A DNA stretch of 64,000 nucleotides, from NCBI GenBank assembly GCA_000824805.1, contig CCNA01000006.1, positions 1-64,000 of the forward strand. The letters run 5' to 3'. The translations under genes and the position numbers were made by a program. A model generated the notes under the pieces. The model worked only from the letters and a program-made list of their open reading frames with translations. It was not told where the DNA came from and made no database searches. How positions within the stretch are numbered: the first letter of the stretch is position 1; the number at the start of each line of letters is the position of its first letter. Shown here piece by piece: positions 48,427-58,100 of this stretch. Source of the DNA: Mesorhizobium sp. SOD10 (GTDB lineage Bacteria; Pseudomonadota; Alphaproteobacteria; Rhizobiales; Rhizobiaceae).

Positions 48427-49506
48427 TCAGGCGCGGATCGCTCCGGTCACCCGTCCCCAGAGGTCGTTCCAGTCCATCTCGGGCTTCGACTCGACATTGG
48501 TCTTGTAATATTCCTCGACATTGTCGTGCGAGATCAGCACCGCCTTGCCGTAGAATTCGCGGTGTTCCGGCGGCTCCTTGGCCGGGTCGAACTTGCCGAT
48601 CTTGGCGTTGTAGCCGATGGCGAGCCCCATGCCACCCTGCCAGAACGGATCCGAGGTGATTGTGCAGGCGAACTCGCCGGTGCGCACCGCGTCGACTGCT
48701 GTCTTGATGCCGTCGACACCGACGATCGGCACCTTGCCGGCGAGGTTTTCGGCGCGCAGTGCCTCGAGAGCGCCGGAGCCCATGTCGTCATTGGCGGCCC
48801 AGATGCCCTTGATGTCGTCGCCGAAGCGGGTCAGCAGATTGCCCATCAGGTCGAAGGCCTCAGTTGATTTCCAGTTGGCGACCTGGAAGTCGAGCAGCTT
48901 GATGTCGGGATTGGCGGCGAGCGCCGCATCAAGGCCCTTCTTGCGCTCGATCGCGGCCGTCGTTGAGATCAGGCCACCGAGCGCGACGATGCCGCCCTTG
49001 CCGCCGATCGTCTTGAACAGGATCTCGGCAATGGTCTTGCCGCTGGCGATGCCGTCGAACTCGATATGCGAGACATAGTTCGGATTGAAGTCCTTTGGAT
49101 GCAGGTCCGCCGGCTTGTTCCACTGCGTCACCACATAGGCACCGGCCTTGGCGCAGGCTTCGACGATCGGGCGCGCGTCGGGCGTGTCGTTGGGATCGGA
49201 ATTGAGCACCATATTGCCGTTGGTCTTGGCCAGCATCGCCTTGATGTCGGCGATACCCTTCTCGCTGTTGCCTTCCGAGACCAGCGTGACGTGCTCAAGC
49301 CCGGCCCATTTGGCATAAGCCTCGGCGCCGGACTTCCAAACCGCGTGGTAGGGATTGGACAGCGAGCGGATCGACGTCACCAGAGTCGGTTTGTCAGCCG
49401 CGCGCAATATATTCGGCATCGCCAGCGTCGCCGCCCCGGCGGCGGCGCCCAGCATCACCGTCCGGCGGCTGACCCTGCCGGAAACAAGACCATTGCTGTC
49501 CTTCAT
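48427..49506 (-). CDS. Sugar ABC transporter binding protein, Tat signal
   Basis: Type 1 periplasmic-binding protein of 359 aa. The N-terminus (SGRVSRRTVMLGAAAGAATL) shows a twin-arginine motif followed by a hydrophobic stretch, so export is probably by Tat rather than Sec, unlike the other binding proteins here. Fold marks PTLVTSIRSLSNPYHAVWKS and DIKGIWAANDDMGSGALEAL. GGGAGG 8 nt before the ATG supports this start. It heads the importer operon and lies about 93 nt downstream of operator D. Confidence 0.88.
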   Translation of the reverse strand: MKDSNGLVSGRVSRRTVMLGAAAGAATLAMPNILRAADKPTLVTSIRSLSNPYHAVWKSGAEAYAKWAGLEHVTLVSEGNSEKGIADIKAMLAKTNGNMVLNSDPNDTPDARPIVEACAKAGAYVVTQWNKPADLHPKDFNPNYVSHIEFDGIASGKTIAEILFKTIGGKGGIVALGGLISTTAAIERKKGLDAALAANPDIKLLDFQVANWKSTEAFDLMGNLLTRFGDDIKGIWAANDDMGSGALEALRAENLAGKVPIVGVDGIKTAVDAVRTGEFACTITSDPFWQGGMGLAIGYNAKIGKFDPAKEPPEHREFYGKAVLISHDNVEEYYKTNVESKPEMDWNDLWGRVTGAIRA

Positions 49507-49598
49507 TTCGAACCTCCCGATTAAGTTTGCTTCCCGGTCCGGCGCCTGCGCAGGAAGCACGGCCGGATCCTCCAGCGAGGGTCATCGGTCTCCTCTTC

Positions 49599-49613
49599 TT
49601 GTATGACAACCCT
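49599..49613. promoter_or_regulatory. GntR-type operator D
   Basis: TTGTATGACAACCCT, identical to operator B, between the divergent Tat-binding-protein operon and the GMC oxidoreductase. Confidence 0.6.
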
Positions 49614-49715
49614 TCAACACGGCAACCATACTCTTTCTCTTGACGCGGCACAAGCGACTTGAGATCGTCGCTGGCATGAAGAGCGGGGCCTTGCCTCGGA
49701 TGCAAGGGAGCGAGA

Positions 49716-51308
49716 ATGGCCGACTATATCATCGTTGGCGGCGGCTCGGCCGGCTGCGTTCTTGCCGCCAGGCTGAGCGAGGATCCAGTCCTATCGGTTG
49801 TCCTGATCGAGGCCGGGCCGCCCGACACCGACCGCTATATCCATATGCCGGTAGGCTTCTTCAAGATGACGTCCGGGCCGCTGATCTGGGGTTATGACGC
49901 GGCGCCCGGCAAGGGGATCGACGGTCGCGTCATGGTCTATCCGCAAGCACGCGTTCTGGGCGGCGGCTCCTCGATCAATGCCCAGGTGTTCACACGAGGC
50001 TGCCCGCAGGACTATGACGACTGGGCGGCCGACTTCGGCTGTGCAGGATGGAGCTACGCCGATGTTCTGCCCTATTTCGTCCGGTCCGAGGGCAACGACA
50101 CCTTCGCCGGTTCCCAACATGGGATCGACGGTCCTCTTGGCGTTTCCAGCGGCGCGCCGCATCCGCTGACCCGGATCTTCGTCAAGGCGGCGCAGCAGGC
50201 CGGCCTCCCGTTCCGCGCCGACTTCAACGCCGGCGAGCAGGAAGGCGCCGGCTTCTACCAGACGACGACGCGCAACGGCAAACGCTCGAGTACGGCGGTC
50301 GCCTATCTGAAGTCGGCACTCGGCCGCGGGAACCTGACCCTGCGCACCGACGCCACGGTCAGCCGCGTCATCGTCGAGAATGGCCGCGCCGTCGGCGTCG
50401 AGATCATCGTCAACGGTCGCACCGAACGACTGAATGCCGAGCGCGAGGTGATCGTAACCGCCGGCGCCATCGGCTCGCCGAAACTCCTGATGCTGTCCGG
50501 CATCGGCCCGGCCGAGCATCTGAGCCAGCATGGCATCAAGGTGGTGCACGATCTCGCCGGCGTCGGCCGGAACCTGCACGACCACATGGATGTCGACGTC
50601 GTCGCCGAGCTCAACGGGCCGCATGGCATCGATCGCTACAAGAAGAAGCGCTGGCAGGCGGTCGCCGGCCTCGAATACGCGCTGTTCGGCAAGGGACCGG
50701 TGGCCTCCAACATCGTCGAGGCCGGCGGCTTCTGGTGGGGCGACCGCGCGGAAAAGACACCCGACATCCAGTTCCATTTCCTGCCCGGGGCCGGCGTCGA
50801 GGAAGGCATCGGCTCGGTTCCAGGCGGCAATGGCTGCACGCTGAATTCCTATCATGTGCGGCCGCGTTCGCGCGGCAGTGTTGCTCTGCGCTCGGCGGAC
50901 CTGCGCGATGCGCCGGTCATCGATCCCAATCCCTTCGGCGAGCGCTACGACCTCGAGCGCGCCATCGACGGCATCGAGATCAGCCGCGAGATCCTGTCGC
51001 AGCCGGCCTTCGCTAGATACATTCGCCGCGAGCATCTGCCGGGCGCGGGATGCCAAGGCCGGGCGGCGCTCGAAGCCTTTGCCCTCCAGCATGGCCGCAG
51101 CGCCTATCATCCGGTCGGCACCTGCCGCATGGGTGACGATGCCGACAGCGTCGTCGATCCCGAGCTTCGTGTGTGCGGTCTTGCCGGCCTGCGCGTCTGC
51201 GACAGCTCTGTGATGCCGCGCATCGTCTCTTCCAACACCAACGCAGCGGTGATCATGATCGCCGAGAAGGCGGCGGATATGATCGCGGGCAAGGCACCAG
51301 CGGCATAG
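49716..51308 (+). CDS. GMC family FAD oxidoreductase
   Basis: Glucose-methanol-choline flavoenzyme of 530 aa. N-terminal FAD motif DYIIVGGGSAGCVLAARLSE, GMC signature RVLGGGSSINAQVFTRGCPQ, second signature TAGAIGSPKLLMLSGIGPAE, and the catalytic His region YHPVGTCRMGDD with the closing SNTNAAVIMIAEKAADMI. It oxidises a primary or secondary alcohol group of a sugar, polyol or aromatic alcohol; choline is only the name-giving relative. GCAAGGGAG precedes the ATG. Divergent from the fourth sugar importer and sharing operator D with it. Confidence 0.92.
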   Translation: MADYIIVGGGSAGCVLAARLSEDPVLSVVLIEAGPPDTDRYIHMPVGFFKMTSGPLIWGYDAAPGKGIDGRVMVYPQARVLGGGSSINAQVFTRGCPQDYDDWAADFGCAGWSYADVLPYFVRSEGNDTFAGSQHGIDGPLGVSSGAPHPLTRIFVKAAQQAGLPFRADFNAGEQEGAGFYQTTTRNGKRSSTAVAYLKSALGRGNLTLRTDATVSRVIVENGRAVGVEIIVNGRTERLNAEREVIVTAGAIGSPKLLMLSGIGPAEHLSQHGIKVVHDLAGVGRNLHDHMDVDVVAELNGPHGIDRYKKKRWQAVAGLEYALFGKGPVASNIVEAGGFWWGDRAEKTPDIQFHFLPGAGVEEGIGSVPGGNGCTLNSYHVRPRSRGSVALRSADLRDAPVIDPNPFGERYDLERAIDGIEISREILSQPAFARYIRREHLPGAGCQGRAALEAFALQHGRSAYHPVGTCRMGDDADSVVDPELRVCGLAGLRVCDSSVMPRIVSSNTNAAVIMIAEKAADMIAGKAPAA

Positions 51309-51357
51309 TTCGATCGTCCTCGAACGTCTCGCGCGGCGGAAAGTCCGCGCGGCTGTA

Positions 51358-51830
51358 GTCGGCCACGATGAGCCGACCTTGCCGCCGCGCGAACGGCTGC
51401 CGCCGAAGTTCTTCAGGCTGGATTGGGCGAAGCCTTCGCCGAAGACCATGCAGCGATCGTCAGCCGGTGACAGCGTGCCGCCGAGCGCCAGCCGCCCCAG
51501 ACCGGCCGATCGTGCTCATGGAAGGCCGTGCCCGACATATCCACGTCATTGCCGTTGTGATGGAGGTTGGCGATGCCGTAGACATGCGGGGACCTTGCCG
51601 TGGGCGCCGTCCAGCATCCTGGCAGTCCAGCGACAGTCCGGCCTTGCCGGTGGGCGCATCGCTGCCGCTCAGCGGTACCGATGCGTCGAACGGATCGGTG
51701 AGGCTGTTGAAGCGCACCGAGGAGGAAGGGAGTTGAGCCTGTGACGTTAGGGTCCACTTGCCCTGAAGCGCTCGTTTCTGGTCGGCTTCGATGCTCAGCG
51801 CATAACCGAAGGCGTTGTTGCCCTACCCTC
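51358..51830 (-). pseudogene. Autotransporter beta-barrel relic
   Basis: The minus strand reads NNAFGYALSIEADQKRALQG, SVRFNSLTDPFDASVPLSG and GKAGLSLDCQDA, then (shifted) YGIANLHHNGNDVDMSGTAF and HEHDRPVWGG, then VFGEGFAQSSLKNFGGSRSR. Each block closely matches the last ~150 residues of the giant autotransporter at 55108-64000. Several frameshifts, small deletions and loss of the terminal aromatic residue make it dead. No passenger survives upstream. Confidence 0.85.
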
Positions 51831-52314
51831 GCGGAGCAGATCGCGCAAAGACTGGGCGCCCGCCGGTTGATTGCCGTGGTTCTCGCATCGCTGATGGCAA
51901 TTGCGGACTGCCGCTGCAGATGTGGAACACGGTCCTCAACGCGCCGTTCTTCCAAGCCTTCGAACTGGCTGTGATCGACGACGAGGGCGAGCATCCATTG
52001 GTTTCTCCATGCCAGCGGAGACAAAGGCCGGATGGAAACATGGTCAAGGTCAGTCCGGCGCACTGGGGGATGGCACCTCAGAGAGGGCAGACACGCCCCC
52101 CTGCTACCAGATGCAGACTGTGGATAGTAATCGTCGGCTTACCATGTGCCGGCATCCCAATGAAGGCGCAAACAGTGCGCCTAAGCTGAGGCTGCATCAA
52201 TTAAGACGCGCCCCCGCCCAATACTGGCATCCGACGCTTTCATGTTCCGAACCTCAAATCCTCGTATGCGTCGGCCGCTGGGTTTTTTCAGGCAGGGATT
52301 TCGTGGGAGGAGTT
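51831..52314. other. Degraded stretch with one coding-like fragment
   Basis: Plus-strand 51890-52070 reads LPLQMWNTVLNAPFFQAFEL then AVIDDEGEHPLVSPCQRR, resembling small rhizobial hypothetical proteins that carry a DDEGEHPLVFPC segment, and preceded in another frame by RRLIAVVLASLMAIADC. Codons look coding but frames are broken. The rest (52071-52314) shows nothing supportable. Confidence 0.35.
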
Positions 52315-52377
52315 ATGCACTGGCTTGAGCGAATAGCGGAACGGATGGCGAAAGGCGTTGCGCGCGCCAGTTCCTGA
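52315..52377 (+). CDS. 20-aa micro-ORF
   Basis: ATG preceded by an excellent GGGAGGAG, encoding MHWLERIAERMAKGVARASS, an amphipathic basic helix. It is too short for family assignment; the strong ribosome site and helix pattern suggest a real micropeptide or leader. Nothing clear follows that it could regulate. Confidence 0.35.
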   Translation: MHWLERIAERMAKGVARASS

Positions 52378-52641
52378 TCGTTATGAAACCCCGGCACGAA
52401 GCGTAACGTGCAGATCGCGCATGGCCGCCGCCCTTTTTTTCGCCGGCGATGGGGTCCGTCAGGCCCGCACCAGTGGGCTGCCAGAATCTGTAGGCGATGC
52501 CGATCCTGGTCTTAACGGTCCGTGCTCGACATACGAAGAGTTTGTATCGAGCACTCAGGCCGGTGCGACGGTGATGATGCCAAATTCATCGAGCCTACGG
52601 CCTCATTGCGGACTACGACGACTTCCTCGACCGGGTCGGGC

Positions 52642-53145
52642 TCAATCGCCATCCTCCCTTTTTGTTCTGAGAGGGATAAGGCCGGACGGAAGGGAGCTAA
52701 GAAGCAGAACGATGCACACGCAAAGCAGCACTACGTCTTTGTAGAGAAACTCTCCCGCGAGATTCCATGCAATGGGATCGGCGGAGATGCTCCATATCAC
52801 CACTCCGGGGGTCGTAAAGAAAAATGACCAAGTGATCAAAAAAGTACCGACGCCGATCAACGCTCCGAGCGCGGATAGGACGGGCACAAAAGCGCCCAAT
52901 GCGAGGAGAAGTGCCGTCGACAGCTCTATATAGCCCAGAAGATAAGCCTCGCCCTCAATTCCGAAAATCTGCAGCCAGGAAACAAACGGACTGTGCGAAA
53001 TATATAAAGCGATTCCCTGTGCCGACTGTGGTGTGAATTTCTGTATCCCGAACGATACGAAAATCAGCACCATTACCCACCTGAGGATAGCGAGCGGCCA
53101 ATACGAGCCGAAGCCTTTCTCAGCAATGTTGAACTCTCTTTGCAT
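52642..53145 (-). CDS. DUF417 (YkgB-like) membrane protein
   Basis: Inner-membrane protein of 167 aa with about four hydrophobic helices. Family marks LAILRWVMVLIFVSFGIQKF near the N-terminus, ALYISHSPFVSWL and GYIELSTALLLALGAF. Function of DUF417 is unknown; relatives are often stress- or chlorine-responsive. Start at 53145 (MQREFNIAEKG) has AGGACAC upstream; the frame extends to 53190. Appears intact and monocistronic. Confidence 0.8.
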   Translation of the reverse strand: MQREFNIAEKGFGSYWPLAILRWVMVLIFVSFGIQKFTPQSAQGIALYISHSPFVSWLQIFGIEGEAYLLGYIELSTALLLALGAFVPVLSALGALIGVGTFLITWSFFFTTPGVVIWSISADPIAWNLAGEFLYKDVVLLCVCIVLLLSSLPSGLIPLRTKREDGD

Positions 53146-53297
53146 CCTGTGTCCTTTGCCTGAGGCGATACTCGCAACGCATAGCCGCACCGCAAGGCGC
53201 GTTAGCTCGCAGCAGCCAATTCCGTTGCTATAACCTGCTTCGTCGGCACCGACGCTTTGTTACATGCGCATTCTGGAAAAAGCAGCGCCAACCGGCA

Positions 53298-53702
53298 TTG
53301 GCGCCGGAATTTCGCTCTCGCTGTACGGGCTGCCTTCGGCAGGTTTCGGCGAACATCGCCAGATATCCGAAGTTGGATGGTGACGGGTACGAAGCGGCGG
53401 TATCGGATGGCCAACGACATGTCTCTAAGCAGGAGCAAAAAGGCACCGCCCGGATCCTCGGCTGGGGTGCACTGATTATCATGGCTCTGTTTTTGTGGCT
53501 GATGGGTTTCTTTTTCCTGGCGCCCTTGCCAGAGGGATCGTGGCAGACGTCGCCTTTTAAGCGCACGCCGGAACAGAACGTGGGGCAAGGCAATGCTCCC
53601 GCCGACAGCCATCCATCTCCCGCGTGCAAAAAGATTCATTCGGGAACTACAAGCTGCCCAACCGACCGGGCGGGTCAACTCGGCAAAGCCGAAAGCCTGT
53701 AA
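53298..53702 (+). CDS. Possible single-span membrane protein
   Basis: Open frame with one strong transmembrane helix (WGALIIMALFLWLMGFFFLA) after KQEQKGTARIL and a polar Pro-rich tail. The only starts are TTG (53298) or other rare codons, with no ribosome site, and the sequences on either side are low in coding character. Could be a fragment of a small rhizobial membrane protein; low certainty. Confidence 0.3.
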   Translation: MAPEFRSRCTGCLRQVSANIARYPKLDGDGYEAAVSDGQRHVSKQEQKGTARILGWGALIIMALFLWLMGFFFLAPLPEGSWQTSPFKRTPEQNVGQGNAPADSHPSPACKKIHSGTTSCPTDRAGQLGKAESL

Positions 53703-53963
53703 TGATTTGAAATAGCGAAAGAGCAGATTTCGGTACATGATCATGAAGGGCCTACGCATTTAAGCTGATTCTATGGTCCCTTTTCAGTGGTGACCGACGG
53801 CTGCACCCCGCCCCCGCCCGTGACCGTAGGTCGCCGACTTCCTCTTCGGAGCCGTTTGCTGCCGGTCAGAGTTTCTGAACGCCGCAGAAGCAGCTGAGCG
53901 GACTTTCCTCGCCCGCTAAGCGGCCAAGGTCCACGAGAATGCGGACGTGTCGGCGCGGCTTGG

Positions 53964-54205
53964 CTAGCTCGGCGGTGGCATATAATGATGATGGTCCTCT
54001 CGAGCAGAGTTGAAAACCAAAGCATGAGGCTGCGAATTGCTCCGATCCCGACCTCGGCAAGCAGAGTAGATGAGCGACATCGGGCCAAAGGTGCCATTCC
54101 GCAGAAGCCGAGAGAAATATGGGCGGTGGGATCGGCTTCTTGAATTGATTTCGGCGAACTGCTTCGTAACTTATTGGCAAATAAAGATTATGTTAGTCGC
54201 TGAGG
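53964..54205. repeat. ~240-bp direct repeat, copy B
   Basis: Second copy of the repeat at 40-278, same orientation. Both copies contain TGAGGCTGCGAATTGCTCCG and GATCGGCTTCTTGAAT and end at TTAGTCGCTGAGG. The flanks do not match, so the repeat boundaries are fairly sharp. Confidence 0.8.
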
Positions 54206-54243
54206 GACATTGTTTTCGACGCAAAATCAATACCTTAGCGGGT

Positions 54244-54292
54244 GGTTCGCCAGCCCATTTCCTTCGTATTCTCTCGTATGGTCTGGCGAACC
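54244..54292. other. Stem-loop, 10-bp perfect stem
   Basis: GGTTCGCCAG (54244-54253) pairs with CTGGCGAACC (54283-54292) around a 29-base loop, just right of repeat copy B. No T tract follows, so it is not a typical terminator. Confidence 0.4.
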
Positions 54293-54484
54293 TAAGGACC
54301 ATGAACGAGGTTAACTATGGTTCTCGATACAGCGACCTTGTGGTCACAAGCCAGCAACTTCTCCTAGTGAACGTTAGTAATGGCCTGAAGCCGAATTTCC
54401 GCTATGAGGAAGTTTGGGATAGAAAACTTCTGCTTTTTGCCACGGATATTTCCCATGAGGCACGGGCGAGCTGCCTTACAAATT

Positions 54485-55036
54485 CTACTGCAGCAGCGCC
54501 GTCGTCCGGTCGAGCGCGCTTGGAAACCCCTTCAGCGACAGCGCGAGATTCGTCTCCTTGCCGCCGTCGGCGACGACCTTGACCTTAAGGCTGGTCCCCT
54601 TGCGCAGAGCCGCCGCGGTCTCGCCGTCGAAGCTGAGATCGACGATACAGCCGCCTGGGAGGCAGGTACGGAAACGGAGCGGTGGAAGCACGACGCCGTC
54701 GTCGATCTGCAGCGTCACCCCCTGATCGAGCGCGAGGCCGAACGGCAGCACAAGCGTTCCCTGGAGAACGTCGCCGTTGGGCCGGAACTCAACCGCCAGA
54801 ATGCGCTGACGCGACTGGCCGTCGGCCTGCTCCTGGGAGAGCGAGCATGCTTTGCCCGCCGCGCCGTTCTGCGTGGTGACGTTGCAGGACACCGTCCAGT
54901 CGCCATGTCCCTCGCGTAGCGACGTCGCGCCGCCCGGCAGGCCGGTCTCCTCGGCGAACGCCGAGATGGCAAAGCTCATGACCAGCAACGCGGTTGCCAC
55001 CAGCAGGAGGCTTCTACCCAAATTCTTCCGCTTCAT
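54485..55036 (-). CDS. Invasion-associated locus B (IalB) family protein
   Basis: Secreted or periplasmic protein of 183 aa. Signal peptide MKRKNLGRSLLLVATALLVM continues to about AISAFAEE. The mature domain has the IalB pattern: HGDWTVSCNVTTQNG, KACSLSQEQ, QGVTLQIDDG and FRTCLPGGCIVDLSFDGE, with four cysteines placed for two disulfides. It starts 71 nt after the giant autotransporter stop in the same direction, so it is probably co-transcribed and may assist outer-membrane function. AGGAAG before the ATG supports the start. Confidence 0.88.
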   Translation of the reverse strand: MKRKNLGRSLLLVATALLVMSFAISAFAEETGLPGGATSLREGHGDWTVSCNVTTQNGAAGKACSLSQEQADGQSRQRILAVEFRPNGDVLQGTLVLPFGLALDQGVTLQIDDGVVLPPLRFRTCLPGGCIVDLSFDGETAAALRKGTSLKVKVVADGGKETNLALSLKGFPSALDRTTALLQ

Positions 55037-55107
55037 CTTCTTCCTATCTTCATCAGGCATTCGTCCGGGGCACATCGCCCCGAAATCTTGGTCCCAGCCG
55101 GCCCGAC

Positions 55108-58100
55108 TCACCATTTCACGCTGAAGCCGAGCTTGGCGCCGATCGACCGGCTGTCGCCGAACTCTTTGAGGCTCGACTTGGCGAAGGCCTCGCCGAAGAC
55201 CGTGTAGCGGTCATCGGCCCAGGAGAGCGTTCCGCCGACGCCGAGCCCGCCCCAGAGCGGCTGGTCGTGCTCGTGGAAGGCCGTACCCGACACGTCGACG
55301 TCATTGCCGTTCAGGAAGTCGTAATAGAGGTTGGCGATGCCGTAGATATGCGAGCGGCTCACCTTGCCTTGCGCGCCCGTCCAGGCATCCTCGTAGTCGA
55401 GCGACAAGCCGGCGCGGCCGGTGAGCATATCGCTGCCGCTCAGCGACACCGCCGCGTCGAATGGATCGGTGAGGCCGTTGAAGCGGACCGAGGAGTAAGA
55501 GAGCTGGGCCTGCGGCGTCAGCGTCCACTTGCCCTGCAGCGCAAGCTTCTGGCCGGCCTCTATGCTCAGCGCATAGCCAAAGCCGTTGTTGCCCTTGGCG
55601 AGATCCGCCCCCAGCGTGGCGGATTTGAGGTCGCTGTCATACCAGGTCACCTCGGCCTGGCCGTCGGTGTAGAAACCATTGTCGCCATACCAGGTCAGCG
55701 TGCCGCCGAAGCCATAACCAGTAGCCCGGATGGAGCCGACTCCGTAGATCGACGAGATATCCGAAGAGGCGGTCCCGTAGTGGAAGGTGAGGCCGCCAAC
55801 CAGGATGCCGGTGGCGTCCTCGTAGAGGAGGCCGTCGAAGCCCGACTGCAGCTTCCAGGTGGTCACGTCGTAATCCGAGACGGTGGAGGCGCTCTCGGGG
55901 CTCTGCTTCGTATGCGCCGTCTCGATGCGGGCCCAGATCGCGCTCTGGGTCGGAACGCTGCCGATCTCGTCGGCGCCCTGGCTTGCACCGGTCCAGGAGC
56001 GGTTGCCGACGCGCTGCTGCAGCGTGCCAAGCTCGTTCAGGCTCTGCAGCACGCCGGGATAGGCCTCGTAGATCGGCACGGCCGGCGAATAGAGCGGATC
56101 GGGCTGACCGTTGATCAGCGCCGAGCGCAGGTACCAATCGCCGTCGCTCGGGGTGCTGATGCCGTTCTGGTAGAGCCGGTACGCATAGGCGCCGCCGACC
56201 ACCGCCTGGTCGCCCTCGAAGACATAGTCGCCAGCGAGCGAGAAGGTGCCGGCCGAGGTCCCGCCGACATCGATGATCTTGATGCCTTCCACCGTCTGGG
56301 CGCCGCCGCCCCCGAGATTCGCCACTTTGAGCGTGGTGCTGCCGGAGGTGTTGCCGGTGACGACCAGCCGGTCGGTCACGGAAGCATCGCCATCGAGCGC
56401 GGCGTTGAGGAAGATGGTGCCGCCGGCGCCGGTGTAGTCGCCGTTGATGATGAGCGTCGTCCCCGGCGCGTTGCCCAGGCGCACGGAACCGCCGTTGCTC
56501 AGCGAGGCGACGGTCTGGTCGAAGCCGCCGAGATCGAGCGTCGCGCCGGAAGCGACGGTGAACGCCGAACCCGCGGCCAGCACGTCCGCCGCGCCTGCCG
56601 CAAGCGTGCCTTGCTGCACGGAAGTCGGTCCCGAGAAGGTCGAGCCTGCCGCCGTCAGGACAAGCGTGCCATCGCCTGCCTTGGTGAACGCGCCCGATCC
56701 GCTCAGCGCGCCATTCAGGGTCAAGGTGGTGGCGGCCGCTGTCGAGATAGTGCCGGAGCTCATCACGCTGACTGCGCGCGAGGTGGCGAAGCTGCCGGTC
56801 ACGCTCAGCGTGCCGCCGTCGAAGGAGAGCCCGCCGGCCGCATCGCCCAGATTGGCGTCCCGCGAGACCTGCAGCGTGCCGCCATTGACCGCGGTGCCGC
56901 CGGTGTAAGTGTTGATACCCGTCAGAACCAGCGTGCCCCGATCCGACTTCACCAATTGCGTGTCGCCGAAAAGAGCTGAGGCGATCGTTGCGGTCATCTC
57001 CGCGCCCGCCGCCGTGCCGTCACCCACGACGATGCTGCTGGACGGGCCGACGAGCTCGATCCCGTCGCCGTTGACGACGTAGCCGTCGGTCATGAACTGC
57101 ATGCCGGAGGCCTGCACCTGGCCCAGACCGCCGTCCACGGTCACCGTTCCGGCCTGTCCGGCGAAGATGGCAAAGGAGGCGTCGGCGAAGCCGGCATTGG
57201 CCGTACCCGTCTCATTTGCCCAATTGTCATTGCCGGTGGCGGACTGCCAGACGCCGTCGCCACCATTGACCGCGCCATTGTTCTTCGGCCCGGCATTGCC
57301 GTCCCAATAGTTGAAGGTGAGCCCTTGCGTGTTGACGAGATTCACCTGGTGATCGATCGAGGTCTGGATCGAATAGCCCGACGATGGGATCGCCCCGACC
57401 ACGAGTCCGTTGTTGGTCAGCGTCCCGTCATAGCTGAAGACGCGATAGACGCCTGGCCCGAAGGTACCGCCCGCGCTCACGCTGACGTTGAGCGTTCCGT
57501 CGAGCACGAGATTGCCGCCGACCGTGGTCAGGTCGTTGAGAGCCCCGCCGGCGACATTCGCCTCGCCGAAGGAATAGTTGAGGACCGAGCCGCTGGAGAG
57601 ATTGAGGTTGCCGGCGATCGCCAGGGTGCCTGGCGTGCCGTCGGCCGAGCCCGGCGAAAGGGTAGCGCCATCGGCGACAGTGACGTCGCCGCCGATCGAG
57701 CCCTTGCCGCCGATGATTGCGCCGCTCGCGACGGAGACCGCGCCGGTGGCCGCGCTGTTGTCGCCGTCGACATAGAGGCCGCCGGCCGTCACGGTGGTCG
57801 CGCCTGCATAGCTGTTGGAGCCAACCAGGGTAAGCGCGCCGGCACCGGTCTTGGCGAGGCCGCCGGCGCCCGTGATCTCGCCCGACAAAGTGAGATCCGC
57901 ATCGGCCTGGAAGGTGCCGGTGCCTGCGGCAAGATCGATGCCGCGAGCCGAGCTGAATACCGCGGTGGTCCTCAGCGTCGTGCCGTCGCCGAGGCTGACG
58001 CCTCCGGCCGCGGCGCCAAGGTTGCCGTCGGCTGAAACCTGCAGCGTGCCGCCGCTGATGGCGGTGCCACCGCTGTAGCTGTTGGCCCCGCCAAGCACCA

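Noticed and set aside
49791..51449. 552-codon minus-strand frame opposite the GMC oxidoreductase
   Set aside because: Antisense to a gene with clear FAD motifs. Only its first ~25 codons are meaningful, and those belong to the autotransporter relic.
54994..56979. 661-codon plus-strand frame opposite the autotransporter barrel
   Set aside because: Shadow frame opposite strongly conserved barrel sequence; Arg/Ala/Gly-rich with no recognisable features.
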